Source: Streptomyces violaceusniger (GTDB taxonomy: Bacteria; Actinomycetota; Actinomycetes; Streptomycetales; Streptomycetaceae). Taken from it: 64,000 nucleotides of DNA. The notes beneath the pieces were generated by a model that saw only the letters and a list, made by a program, of their open reading frames with translations, had not been told where the DNA came from and made no database searches. Both the position numbers and the translations under genes were made by a program. Of this stretch, positions 8,401 through 16,111 are shown piece after piece (the stretch's first letter is position 1; each line of letters begins with the position of its first letter). The stretch spans positions 806,001 to 870,000 of the forward strand of contig BJHW01000002.1 in assembly GCA_005405945.1 (NCBI GenBank), read 5' to 3'.

Positions 8401-9935
8401 CCCCGCCGGCCCGCCAGGCCGAGCCCATGGCGCACCAGACCGACCGCGCGGTGAGCGTCGGGGCGCGCCGGGCCGGGGTCGGGGTGCGGCGCGGGGCGCC
8501 CCGCTGGCGCCGTACCGACTCGCTGCCCTTCGAACCCTCGCGCGCCTACCACGCCACCGCCGGGCGCACCTCGCACGGCGCGCTGCTCAGCGTCAAGGGA
8601 GCGCCCGAGGGCGTCCTGGAGCGGGTCGCCCGGCGGCGCGCACCGGGCACCGGACGGGCCACCCCACTGGACGCGGAGGACATCAAGAAGCTGGCCGACG
8701 CCGCCGAGGAGCTGGCCGGAGCGGGACGGCGGGTGCTGGCGGTGGCCGAGCGCCCGATGCGGGAGGGCGAGGACCTTACCGACGACACCGTGCGGGACCT
8801 GGACTTCCTCGGCTTCATCGCGCTCGCCGACCCCGTCCGCACCAGCGCGGGACCGGCCACCGAGCGGCTGCGTGAGGCCGGGGTGCAGACCGTGATGCTC
8901 ACCGGCGACCACCCCGCCACCGCGGACGCCATCGCGGCCACCGTCATGGACGTCCCCGAGCCCAAGGTGAGCACCGGTCCCGAGCTGGACGAGATGGACG
9001 ACGCGCGGCTGGACGAGCTGCTGCCCACGGTGGACGTGATCGCCCGGTGCAGTCCGCACCACAAGGTCCGTATCGTCCAGGCGTACCAGCGCCTCGGCCG
9101 GGTGGTGGCCATGACCGGTGACGGCGCCAACGACGCCCCCGCGATCCGGCTCGCGGACGTCGGGATCGCCCTGGGGCGGCGCGGCACCCCCGCCGCGACC
9201 GCCGCGGCGGACCTGGTCGTCACCGACGACCGCCTGGAGACCATCGTCTCGGCCCTGATGGAGGGGCGCGCCATGTGGGCCTCGGTCCGGGCCGCCCTCG
9301 CCATCCTCATCGGCGGCAACTTCGGCGAGGTCACCTTCAGCGTGGCGATCTCCGCCCTGACCGGTACCACACCCCTGAGCGCGCGTCAGATCATGCTGGT
9401 CAACCTGCTGACCGACCTCGCGCCCGCGCTCGCCATCGCGGTGCGCGAGCCCACCGGGCACACCGGCGAACGGCTGCTCAAGGAGGGCCCCAGCCGTTCG
9501 CTGGGCGTGGCGCTCACCAAGGAGATGCTGCTGCGGGGCGTCATCACGGCCGCCGGGGCCGGATTGGCGTGGACCGGCGCCCGGGTCACCGGCCGGGGCC
9601 GCCGGGCCAGTACGGTGGCGCTCGCCGCCCTGGTCGGCACGCAGCTGGCGCAGACCCTGACGACGGGCGGCCTGGACCGGCACGTCCTGATCGCCGGCCT
9701 GGGCTCCGCCGCCGTGCTCGCCGGCATCATCCAGACCCCGGGCGTCAGCCAGTTCTTCGACTGCACCCCGCTCGGCCCGTTCGCCTGGGCCATCACCCTG
9801 GGTTCCATCACCGTGGCGACCCTGTTCGGCCCCATCCTCGCGCCCATGCTGCACCTCGACAGGGCGCCGCTCGAGGAGGAGGCGGTGGAGGAGCCCGCGG
9901 CCACGGACGCCGCGAAGACCGCCGCACCGCGGTGA
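5435..9935 (+). CDS. CtpI-like cation-translocating P-type ATPase (split by two frameshifts)
   Basis: Restored length is about 1500 residues, as in mycobacterial CtpI rather than the ~700-900 of ordinary P-type pumps. The long N-terminal part has an HMA-like fold (YYIEVRGVHGIGGEQVARRVE) and hydrophobic spans. The ATPase core has TGES near nt 7803, PEGLP in the membrane-ion region, the phosphorylated Asp in DKTGTLTEG at nt 8274, TGDHPATADAIA and MTGDGANDAPAIRLADVGIA near 9112. A C-terminal membrane domain follows. Frames change at the G runs 6101-6105 and 6749-6752; adding one G at each restores GGGLVLDL and ARGSKLQAV. ATG 5435 with CGGAGG is preferred over the adjoining TTG at 5432. PEGLP in place of CPC argues against a heavy-metal pump; the ion is unknown. 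Confidence 0.88.
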
Positions 9936-10027
9936 GCACCGAACCTCTTGCGCCGCCCGGCCCGAGCGATAATGTTGAATGTCCCGGTTTGGGATGACGG
10001 GGGCGGGTCGGTGCGGAGGAGGGCGTG

Positions 10028-10267
10028 ATGCGGAGCCGAGAGAGGTATGAGCTGGTCTTCGTGGATACGACCGCCCCGGACCCGGGAGCCGAGGACGTCG
10101 TGGTGGTGCACCGCACGGAGAGCAGCGGTCCGGGCGGCCACCCCGTGTACGCGGACGACACCGGCATCGTACGGGCGGAGATCAGCGACCGCGCGGAGGT
10201 ACGGATGATCGCCAGCGGCGGTCATCAGGTGCACGCCGCCGCGGTCAGCGCCCGCCCGGTGTCGTGA
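10028..10267 (+). CDS. DUF6296-type small protein
   Basis: 79 residues, soluble, no signal peptide. It contains YELVFVDTTAP, DVVVVHRTESSGPGGHPVYADDTGIVRAEISD and EVRMIASGGHQVHA, a pattern I associate with the Streptomyces DUF6296 family of unknown function. ATG at 10028 has GGAGGAG at 10015-10021; the GTG at 10025 is too close to that site. It lies 92 bp after the P-type ATPase on the same strand and may be co-transcribed. No catalytic motif is visible. Confidence 0.75.
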   Translation: MRSRERYELVFVDTTAPDPGAEDVVVVHRTESSGPGGHPVYADDTGIVRAEISDRAEVRMIASGGHQVHAAAVSARPVS

Positions 10268-10390
10268 GTCACCCGTCCGGCGCCCCGAGCCGTCTGCCGT
10301 TTCCGCAGGTCGGCGCCGTTGTCAGTGGGGCCCGCTAGGTTTGGCCCCCGTGGGAGTCCGAAGAGCGATCGAAGCGATCGAGGTGCGGCG

Positions 10391-11392
10391 ATGAGTGATG
10401 TGGCGGCGGTGGACGGCGCGACCGGTGTCGAGCTCCAGCTGGAGCCGTACCGCACGCAGCTGACCGGTTACTGCTATCGGATGCTGGGCTCGGCCTTCGA
10501 GGCCGAGGACGCGGTGCAGGAGACGATGGTGCGCGCCTGGCGGGGCCTGGACCGCTTCGAGGGCCGGTCCGCGCTGCGCTCGTGGCTCTACCGCATCGCC
10601 ACCAATGTGTGCCTGGACATGCTCAGCGGGAGCAAGCGGCGGGCCCGGCCCATGGATCTGACCTCCGCGGCCACCCCCTTCCCGGCCACGCTCGCCGAGC
10701 AGCCGGAGGCCACCTGGATCGGGCCGGTCCCGGACGGCCAGGTGCTGCCGGACGGGGGAGACCCCGCCGAGGTGGCGGCCCAGCGGGACGCGGTGCGGCT
10801 CGCGTTCATCGCCGCGCTCCAGCATCTGGCGCCCCGCCAGCGGGCGGTGCTGATCCTGCGCGAGGTGCTGGCGTGGAAGGCGAGCGAGGTCGCCGAGCTG
10901 CTGGGCACCACCGTCGCGTCGGTCAACAGCGCGCTGCAGCGCGCCCGGGCCACCCTCGCCGCGAGCCAGGTCAGCGACTCCGACCCGGTCAAGCCGCTGG
11001 ACGAGGAGCAGCGCGCGCTGCTGGCCCGCTATGTGGACGCCTTCGAGCGCTATGACCTGGACTCCCTCACCGCCCTGCTGCACGAGGACGCCACGCTCTC
11101 CATGCCGCCGTACGAGCTGTGGCTGCGCGGCCACGAGGACATCCGCCAGTGGCTGCTGGGCCATGGCATCGGCTGCCGCGGCTCCCGTCTGGTCCCGACC
11201 GTGGCCAACGGCATGCCCGCCTTCGGCCAGTACCGCCCGGGCGGCGCCGACGGCCACCATGAGCCCTGGGCGCTTCAGGTCCTGGAGATATCAGGGGGCC
11301 GGATCACCGGGCTCAACTCCTTCCTGGACACCGAGCGCCTCTTCCCGCTGTTCGGCCTCCCCGCCCGGCTCGGGCCCGAGGGCGTGGCCTAA
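10391..11392 (+). CDS. ECF sigma factor with C-terminal SnoaL-like domain (SigG/SigX5 type)
   Basis: 333 residues. Region 2 (about 18-85) has RMLGSAFEAEDAVQETMVRAWR and RSWLYRIATNVCLDML. Region 4 (about 140-190) has LAPRQRAVLILREVLAWKASEVAELL and VASVNSALQRARA. Residues ~205-325 are a SnoaL/NTF2-like domain (RYVDAFERYDLDSLTALLHED; MPPYELWLRG), as in ECF factors that lack a dedicated anti-sigma factor and are thought to be controlled by their own C-terminal domain. ATG 10391 is preferred over the upstream in-frame GTG at 10319. The last 102 bp overlap the STAS gene on the other strand. Confidence 0.9.
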   Translation: MSDVAAVDGATGVELQLEPYRTQLTGYCYRMLGSAFEAEDAVQETMVRAWRGLDRFEGRSALRSWLYRIATNVCLDMLSGSKRRARPMDLTSAATPFPATLAEQPEATWIGPVPDGQVLPDGGDPAEVAAQRDAVRLAFIAALQHLAPRQRAVLILREVLAWKASEVAELLGTTVASVNSALQRARATLAASQVSDSDPVKPLDEEQRALLARYVDAFERYDLDSLTALLHEDATLSMPPYELWLRGHEDIRQWLLGHGIGCRGSRLVPTVANGMPAFGQYRPGGADGHHEPWALQVLEISGGRITGLNSFLDTERLFPLFGLPARLGPEGVA

Positions 11393-11716
11393 CGCCGCGG
11401 GGGCCGACAGGGCCTCGTCCAGCCCCGTCCAGGCGAGCAGCCGACGCAGTTCGCCGCGGGCGTTGCGGAGCTGGATCCCGCGCCCCAGTCGGCCGGCGGT
11501 CAGCCGCAGGCGGGCCAGGGCCTCGACCACGGCCAGGTCCGGCCGCCCCACCCCGCCCACGTCCACGGTGACCGGCCCCGGACCGGCGCGGCGCGCCAGC
11601 GCGGACAGCCGCTCGCACAGCCGCGCCACCTCGGCGCGGGTGACCGGCTGGGCCAGCACCAGCACCAGCACGGCCGGGGGCGGCATGGGCGGATTCTCGG
11701 GCTCGGGACCGGTCAA
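11291..11716 (-). CDS. STAS-domain protein overlapping the sigma-factor gene tail-to-tail
   Basis: 141 residues. The STAS fold runs from about residue 12 to 105 (VLVLVLAQPVTRAEVARL; GPVTVDVGGVGRPDLAVVEALARL; LRNARGELRRLLAWTGLDEAL). The C-terminal ~34 residues (EPGGEAEQREEALGVQEGVEPGDP) are encoded antisense to the sigma factor's C-terminus. Similar acidic tails occur on STAS proteins in this arrangement in Streptomyces, to my knowledge. The TTG at 11716 is supported by AGGAGGTG five bases upstream. STAS proteins usually bind partner kinases or transport proteins; the partner is unknown. The usual phospho-acceptor Ser/Thr is not evident: the matching site is GVGRPD. Confidence 0.75.
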   Translation of the reverse strand: MTGPEPENPPMPPPAVLVLVLAQPVTRAEVARLCERLSALARRAGPGPVTVDVGGVGRPDLAVVEALARLRLTAGRLGRGIQLRNARGELRRLLAWTGLDEALSAPAALGHALGPEPGGEAEQREEALGVQEGVEPGDPAP

Positions 11717-11769
11717 CGTCCACCTCCTGTCGCGGCGTTCACCGGTGCAGACCGCCGGGGCCGGGAAAA

Positions 11770-11813
11770 ATCATCGGAGAAACGTGCGGCTGTGGCGCAC
11801 GTTCTCCGATGAT
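11770..11813 (-). terminator. Intrinsic terminator of the chitosanase gene
   Basis: Stem 11770-11788 pairs with 11796-11813 (18 bp with one bulged A), loop of 7 nt. On the minus strand it is followed by TTTTT, a true U-tract. It starts 7 bp after the chitosanase stop. Confidence 0.88.
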
Positions 11814-11819
11814 GGCGGA

Positions 11820-12521
11820 TCAGTTGTTCTGGACGAACTGCTTCGCCAGGCCGTCGCCGACCGACACGGCCTTGCCGTGGTTCTCGATGGGGGAGACGGA
11901 GGAGTTCTTGAAGAGGATGTACGTCACCCCCGACTCGGCGCCGCCGGTCTCCGGGTCGGGATCGATGCCGAGCGCGTTGGCCGTGGCGTAGGACGCCTCA
12001 CCGATGATCTTGTTCGGCCCGGTGTCGCCCACCACCGCGTACTCGACCTTGTTGTTGTAGATGACCGCGACCACACCGCCGCCCTTGATGCCGGCCTGCC
12101 GGTAGTCCCAGGTGGAACTCGGGCTCGGCACCACGACATACGGCAGCTTGTCGGCGATGAGGGGCTTGCCGTCCGACTGGTGGAAGGCGGTGTCGTCCTG
12201 GAACCACGGGTCGGTGTCCCCATTGCACCGGGAGGTCACCTGGCCGTCGCAGTCGACGTCCATGTCGGCCTTCCAGAAGACCGCCCCATTGGCGCCGCAG
12301 ACCGGGACGGTGGCCGATGTCTCCTCGTCGGTGCGGTACTTGCCACTGGATATCTGGGAACAGCCCTGCACCTTGGCGAGCAGCTGCGCCGCGGTGACCG
12401 TGCCCTCCTTGGTGGACGCGGGGGCCGGCGCGGGGCCCCGGGTGTTGGCATGGGCGCCGGCGGTGACGGAGCCGGCCAGCAGACCGGCCGTGGCGATCAC
12501 GAACGCGAAACGCTTGCGCAT
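11820..12521 (-). CDS. Secreted chitosanase, glycoside hydrolase family 75
   Basis: 233 residues with a Sec signal peptide (MRKRFAFVIATAGLLAGSVTAGAHA, cleavage near residue 25). The mature enzyme has family hallmarks ADMDVDCDGQ, STWDYRQAGIKGGG, VAVIYNNKVEYAVVGDTGP and IIGEASYATANALGIDPDPE, where acidic residues of the retaining or inverting site lie. It should cut internal beta-1,4 bonds of chitosan outside the cell. A GTTAGGAA inverted repeat at 12535-12553 lies between promoter and start codon and resembles the operator of CsnR-controlled chitosanase genes; a similar site precedes the exo-glucosaminidase gene at 25296. Both genes have their own terminator or promoter. Confidence 0.9.
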   Translation of the reverse strand: MRKRFAFVIATAGLLAGSVTAGAHANTRGPAPAPASTKEGTVTAAQLLAKVQGCSQISSGKYRTDEETSATVPVCGANGAVFWKADMDVDCDGQVTSRCNGDTDPWFQDDTAFHQSDGKPLIADKLPYVVVPSPSSTWDYRQAGIKGGGVVAVIYNNKVEYAVVGDTGPNKIIGEASYATANALGIDPDPETGGAESGVTYILFKNSSVSPIENHGKAVSVGDGLAKQFVQNN

Positions 12522-12534
12522 AGGACACCCCTTT

Positions 12535-12553
12535 GTTAGGAACCTTTCCTAAC
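12535..12553. promoter_or_regulatory. CsnR-type operator upstream of the chitosanase gene
   Basis: GTTAGGAA-CCT-TTCCTAAC, perfect 8-bp arms. It sits about +5 to +23 relative to the predicted transcription start. I recall chitosanase genes of actinomycetes being repressed by the ROK-family protein CsnR through such an AGGAA/TTCCT palindrome. The csnR gene is not in this window. Confidence 0.75.
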
Positions 12554-12565
12554 CTCGACGGGGGC

Positions 12566-12595
12566 ATCTTGGGTGAGTTGATAAGCTCATGTCAA
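12566..12595 (-). promoter_or_regulatory. Predicted promoter of the chitosanase gene
   Basis: Minus strand: TTGACA (12590-12595), 18-bp spacer, CAAGAT (12566-12571). The -35 is perfect and the -10 weak. The downstream operator would block elongation or initiation. Confidence 0.55.
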
Positions 12596-12740
12596 TACGC
12601 TGGCGCCGCGGAAGCCGATGCGTATTGCCTCGCGAATCGGCGGCGTTCGCATCAGCTTCCCGCAGCAACTTCCCGCAGGCGCTCTCAGGCCATGATTATT
12701 GGGTGCGTGATGCCCGGAGCGTGGTTCCTCCGCGTGGTCC

Positions 12741-13580
12741 TCAGTCCGTGGCCCGCACCAGCTTCAGCAGCCGCGTCACCTCGCGCGCCACCGCGTCCCG
12801 TGCGGCCGCGACATACCGGCGGGGGTCGACCACCTCGGGGTGGCCTGTCAGATGGTCGCGGATCGCCCGGGTGAAGGCCACGTTCAGATGGGTGGCGATG
12901 TTCACCTTCGTCAGCCCCGCCTCCACCGCCCGGGTCAGATCCGCCTCGGGCACCCCGGAGGAGCCGTGCAGCACCAGCGGTACCGGTACGGCCGCGCGCA
13001 GCGCCGCGACCAGCGGCAGATCCACCACCGCGGCCTTGACGACCATGGCGTGCGAGGTGCCCACCGCGACCGCGAGCGCGTCCACGCCCGTGGCCGCCAC
13101 ATAGGCGGCGGCCTCGGCCGGGTCGGTCCTGGCGCCCGGCGCGTGGACGCCGTCCTTGCCGTCCACCTCGCCCAACTCGGCCTCCACCCACACTCCGTGG
13201 GCATGGCAGTCGGCCGCCACCTCGGCGGTCGCCGCCACATTGCCGTCGTAGTCCAGGGCCGAGGCGTCGAACATCACCGAGCCGAAGCCGAGGTCCACCG
13301 CCTCCCGCACCAGCTCGGGCCCGGTGGCGTGGTCCAGATGCACGGCCACCGGCACCCGCGCCGCGCGGGCCACCTCCACGGTCGCCCGCCCGATGGCGGC
13401 CAGGGCGCCGTGATACCGCACCGCGTTCTCGCTGATCTGGAGGATCACCGGCGCGCCCGCCGCCTCCGCCCCGGCCACGATGGCCTGGGCGTGCTCGATC
13501 TGGATGACATTGAACGCACCCGCGCCGAGCCCGGCCCGTGCGGCCGCCCCGACGATCTCCCCGGTGGCCACCAGTGGCAT
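12741..13580 (-). CDS. Class II ketose-bisphosphate aldolase (GatY/AgaY/KbaY type)
   Basis: 279 residues. Zinc-aldolase motifs are in order: AFNVIQIEHAQAIVAGAE, VHLDHATGPELVREAVDLGFGSVMFDAS, WVEAELGEVDGKDG, GTSHA, LVLHGSSGVPEADL and KVNIATHLN. His residues in HLDHAT, TSHAM and LHG match the metal ligands. The enzyme should split a ketose-1,6-bisphosphate (tagatose or fructose) into triose phosphates. ATG 13580 has GAAGGAG at the right spacing. The SIS protein 118 bp upstream and the divergent DeoR gene suggest an amino-sugar route (galactosamine/tagatose type) rather than glycolysis. Confidence 0.85.
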   Translation of the reverse strand: MPLVATGEIVGAAARAGLGAGAFNVIQIEHAQAIVAGAEAAGAPVILQISENAVRYHGALAAIGRATVEVARAARVPVAVHLDHATGPELVREAVDLGFGSVMFDASALDYDGNVAATAEVAADCHAHGVWVEAELGEVDGKDGVHAPGARTDPAEAAAYVAATGVDALAVAVGTSHAMVVKAAVVDLPLVAALRAAVPVPLVLHGSSGVPEADLTRAVEAGLTKVNIATHLNVAFTRAIRDHLTGHPEVVDPRRYVAAARDAVAREVTRLLKLVRATD

Positions 13581-13698
13581 CGACCGGCTCCTTCCGCCCG
13601 TTCCCGTGTTCCGGCCCTGTCCCGTATCCCGCGGCCCGCCCGTACCCGCGCGGCCCGATCGGCTCCGCTCAGCCCTGCCCACCTCCGCTCGGCTCTGC

Positions 13699-14592
13699 TC
13701 AGCCGAGGATCACCGAGCGGGTGAGATGGCGCGGCTCGTCGGGGTCGAGCCCGCGCGCCGCCGCGATCGCGACCGCGAGCCGCTGCACCACCACCAGTTC
13801 GGCCAGCGGGTCGCGGCCGAAGCCGGCGACCCGGCCACCGGTGCGGGTGATCTCCTCGTCCGCCACGTCCGACGCCCCCTCGCCCAGCCACCACACCACG
13901 CTCCGCGGGCCGGTCACGCTGATCGGGCCGTGCCGGTACTCCTTGGCCGGATACGCCTCGGTCCACGCCCCTGCCGCCTCGCGCATCTTGAGCGCGGCCT
14001 CCTGGGCGACCCCGTAGGTCCAGCCCCGCCCGAGGAAGGTGAACTGTCCGGCGTCCACGAGCGGTCCGGGCAGCGGCTCGGCGAGCGCCGCCTCCCCGTC
14101 CGCCTCCAGGTGCTCCAGGGGCGCGCCCAAGTGGGCGCGGAGCAGGGCGAGTTCGGTGGTGGCCCAGCGGGTCTGCACCACCGACCGCTCATCGGCGAAG
14201 TCGAGCACCACCGCGGCGTCCGCGGCGCCCACGACGGGGGAGTCGGGGACCGCCGTGACGACGGTGGTGGGCACCCGGCCGCGCACCGCGCCGAGCAGTT
14301 CCAGCACCTCGGTCGTGGTGCCGGACCGGGACAGCGCGACCACCCGGTCGTAGGCACGGCCGAGCGGCATCTCCGACGCCGCGAACGCGTCCGTCTCGCC
14401 CTGGCCCGCCGCCTCGCGCAGCGCCGCGTATGACTGGGCGATGAACCACGAGGTGCCGCAGCCGACGACGGCGACCCGCTCACCCGCCCGGGGCAGCGCC
14501 GCCCGTACGGGCCCCTCCGGATCCCGGGCCAGGGCGATGGCACGCCGCCAGCAGTCGGGCTGGCTCGCGATCTCGGCCTCGGTGTGGCTCAT
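13699..14592 (-). CDS. SIS-domain sugar isomerase/deaminase (AgaS/GlmS-like)
   Basis: 297 residues with two SIS domains. The first holds RVAVVGCGTSWFIAQSYAALRE and VVALSRSGTTTEVLELL (SRSGTTTE is the phosphosugar-binding loop). The second holds FTFLGRGWTYGVAQEAALKMREAAGAWTEAYPAKEYRHGP, the GlmS/AgaS signature with the Glu and His of the isomerase site. The glutaminase domain of GlmS is absent, so it would be an AgaS-type deaminase/isomerase of amino-sugar phosphates. ATG 14592 has GAGGGGAG upstream. It is divergent from a DeoR regulator and precedes the aldolase. Confidence 0.85.
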   Translation of the reverse strand: MSHTEAEIASQPDCWRRAIALARDPEGPVRAALPRAGERVAVVGCGTSWFIAQSYAALREAAGQGETDAFAASEMPLGRAYDRVVALSRSGTTTEVLELLGAVRGRVPTTVVTAVPDSPVVGAADAAVVLDFADERSVVQTRWATTELALLRAHLGAPLEHLEADGEAALAEPLPGPLVDAGQFTFLGRGWTYGVAQEAALKMREAAGAWTEAYPAKEYRHGPISVTGPRSVVWWLGEGASDVADEEITRTGGRVAGFGRDPLAELVVVQRLAVAIAAARGLDPDEPRHLTRSVILG

Positions 14593-14632
14593 GGGACTCC
14601 CCTCGTCGCACGGATGACCCGAGCAGTATGCA

Positions 14633-14673
14633 TGCGCGGAGTTGTTTCGTACGGCCTGATAATGCGCAGAATT
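14633..14673. promoter_or_regulatory. Candidate DeoR operator: two TGCGCRGARTT direct repeats
   Basis: TGCGCGGAGTT at 14633-14643 and TGCGCAGAATT at 14663-14673, 30 bp apart (about three helical turns), in the SIS/DeoR divergent gap. Direct half-sites on one DNA face fit DeoR-family binding. Confidence 0.5.
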
Positions 14674-14717
14674 ACGCACGGAAGTCCAGAGCCGCCATGT
14701 GCGGGGAGGGGGGTAGG

Positions 14718-15512
14718 GTGATCGGCGTGAAACGGCCCGAGCGCTGGAACGCCCTGCTGGATCTGCTGGCCAGGGACGGCAGGATCGATGTCGAGGAGGC
14801 GGCCGCCGAGCTGGCGGTGTCCGCCGCGACCATCCGGCGTGACCTGGATGAACTCGCTCAGCAGCAGATGCTGACGCGCACCCGCGGCGGCGCGGTCGCG
14901 CACAACCTCTCGTACGACCTTCCGCTGCGCTACAAGACCGCCCGGCGCGCCTCGGAGAAGCAGCGCATCGCGGCGGCCGCGGCCCGGTTGGCCGAGCCGG
15001 GCTCGATCGTGGGGCTCAACGGCGGGACGACCACCACCGAGGTCGCCCGCGCCATCTCCACGCGCGGCGACCTGTCCGCGTCGGGCGGCGGCCCGGCCGT
15101 CACGGTCGTCACCAACGCCCTGAACATCGCCAATGAGCTGGCGGTGCGCCCCCAGGTGAAGATCGTGCTCACCGGCGGGGTCGCTCGTCCGCAGTCCTTC
15201 GAGCTGATGGGGCCGCTGGCCACCGGGGTGCTGGACCAGGTGTCGCTGGATCTGGCGATCCTCGGTGTGGACGCGCTGGACACGGTCCAGGGCGCGACCG
15301 CCCACCATGAGGGGGAGGCCAGCATCAACCACCTCATGGCCGGCCGGGCCGCCCGGGTGGTGGTCGTGGCCGACAGCTCCAAGCTGGGCCGCCGGGCGTT
15401 CGCCCGGATCTGCGCACTGGACGAGATCGATGTGCTGATCACGGACACCGGCGCCGATGAGGAACTGGTCGCTCCGTACACCGAGGCCGGTGTCCGCGTG
15501 ATCAGGGCCTGA
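14718..15512 (+). CDS. DeoR-family transcriptional repressor
   Basis: 264 residues. The N-terminal winged helix (about 5-60) has RWNALLDLLARDGRIDVEEAAAEL and VSAATIRRDLDEL, then the linker LTRTRGGAV. The effector domain has GLNGGTTTTEVARAI, VVTNALNIANELAV, VVVADSSKLGRRAF and a Gly-rich sugar-phosphate pocket. GTG 14718 follows GGGGAGGGGGG; GTG at 14727 is also possible. It is divergent from the SIS gene and most likely represses that operon until a sugar phosphate binds. Confidence 0.85.
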   Translation: MIGVKRPERWNALLDLLARDGRIDVEEAAAELAVSAATIRRDLDELAQQQMLTRTRGGAVAHNLSYDLPLRYKTARRASEKQRIAAAAARLAEPGSIVGLNGGTTTTEVARAISTRGDLSASGGGPAVTVVTNALNIANELAVRPQVKIVLTGGVARPQSFELMGPLATGVLDQVSLDLAILGVDALDTVQGATAHHEGEASINHLMAGRAARVVVVADSSKLGRRAFARICALDEIDVLITDTGADEELVAPYTEAGVRVIRA

Positions 15513-15530
15513 GGTCTGATCGGGCCCTGA
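15502..15530 (+). terminator. Hairpin at the end of the deoR gene
   Basis: TCAGGGCC (15502-15509) pairs with GGCCCTGA (15523-15530). It overlaps the final codons and stop. Confidence 0.45.
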
Positions 15531-15560
15531 GATGTCGCATGCCCACGCCCACGCCCACGC

Positions 15561-16034
15561 CTACGCCTTGGCGGCGGCCAGCAGGGCCGCCACCCGCTCC
15601 ACGGCGAACGCGTAGCCCTGGACACCGCAACCGGCGATCACCCCGCTGGCCAGCGCGGAGACATAGGAGTGGTGCCGGAAGGCCTCCCGCTGGTGGATGT
15701 TGGAGATGTGCACCTCCAGGATCGGCAGACCGTCGCAGGTGGCCAGGGCGTCGCGCAGGGCGACGGAGGTGTGGGAGTACCCCGCGGGGTTGATGATGAC
15801 CGCCGCGTGGCGCTCCCGGGCCTCATGGATCCAGTCGATCAGCTGGCCCTCGTGGTTGCTCTGCCGGCAGTCGGTCGTCAGACCGTACGGCGCGGCCGTC
15901 TCCGCCACCAGCTTCTCGATGTCGGCCAGGGTGTCGGTGCCGTAGATCTCGGGTTGCCGGCGGCCCAGGAGGTTCAGGTTCGGTCCGTTGAGCACCATGA
16001 TCGTGGAGCGGTCGCGCACGGGGGTGGTGGCCAT
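15561..16034 (-). CDS. aroQ: Type II 3-dehydroquinate dehydratase
   Basis: 157 residues, the usual length. Active-site motifs are NGPNLNLLGRRQPEIYG (catalytic Tyr), DCRQSNHEGQLIDWIHEA, INPAGYSHTSVALRDAL (catalytic His) and EVHISNIHQREAFRHHSY. It dehydrates 3-dehydroquinate to 3-dehydroshikimate, either in the shikimate pathway or, running the other way, in quinate catabolism. ATG 16034 is preferred over the upstream in-frame ATG at 16064. It stands alone, so anabolic and catabolic roles cannot be told apart. Confidence 0.93.
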   Translation of the reverse strand: MATTPVRDRSTIMVLNGPNLNLLGRRQPEIYGTDTLADIEKLVAETAAPYGLTTDCRQSNHEGQLIDWIHEARERHAAVIINPAGYSHTSVALRDALATCDGLPILEVHISNIHQREAFRHHSYVSALASGVIAGCGVQGYAFAVERVAALLAAAKA

Positions 16035-16111
16035 GGCGTGTGGTCCTTCCTGGGCGGTCGGCACTTCGAGGGGCGGTTCACCGGGGGCACCGACCCGCGA
16101 GGCATCGTAGA

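Noticed and set aside
5435..9935. Reading the ATPase splits as programmed frameshifting or as separate genes
   Set aside because: Same type of run error occurs in more than twenty unrelated genes here; no slippery heptamer-plus-structure pattern is needed to explain it.
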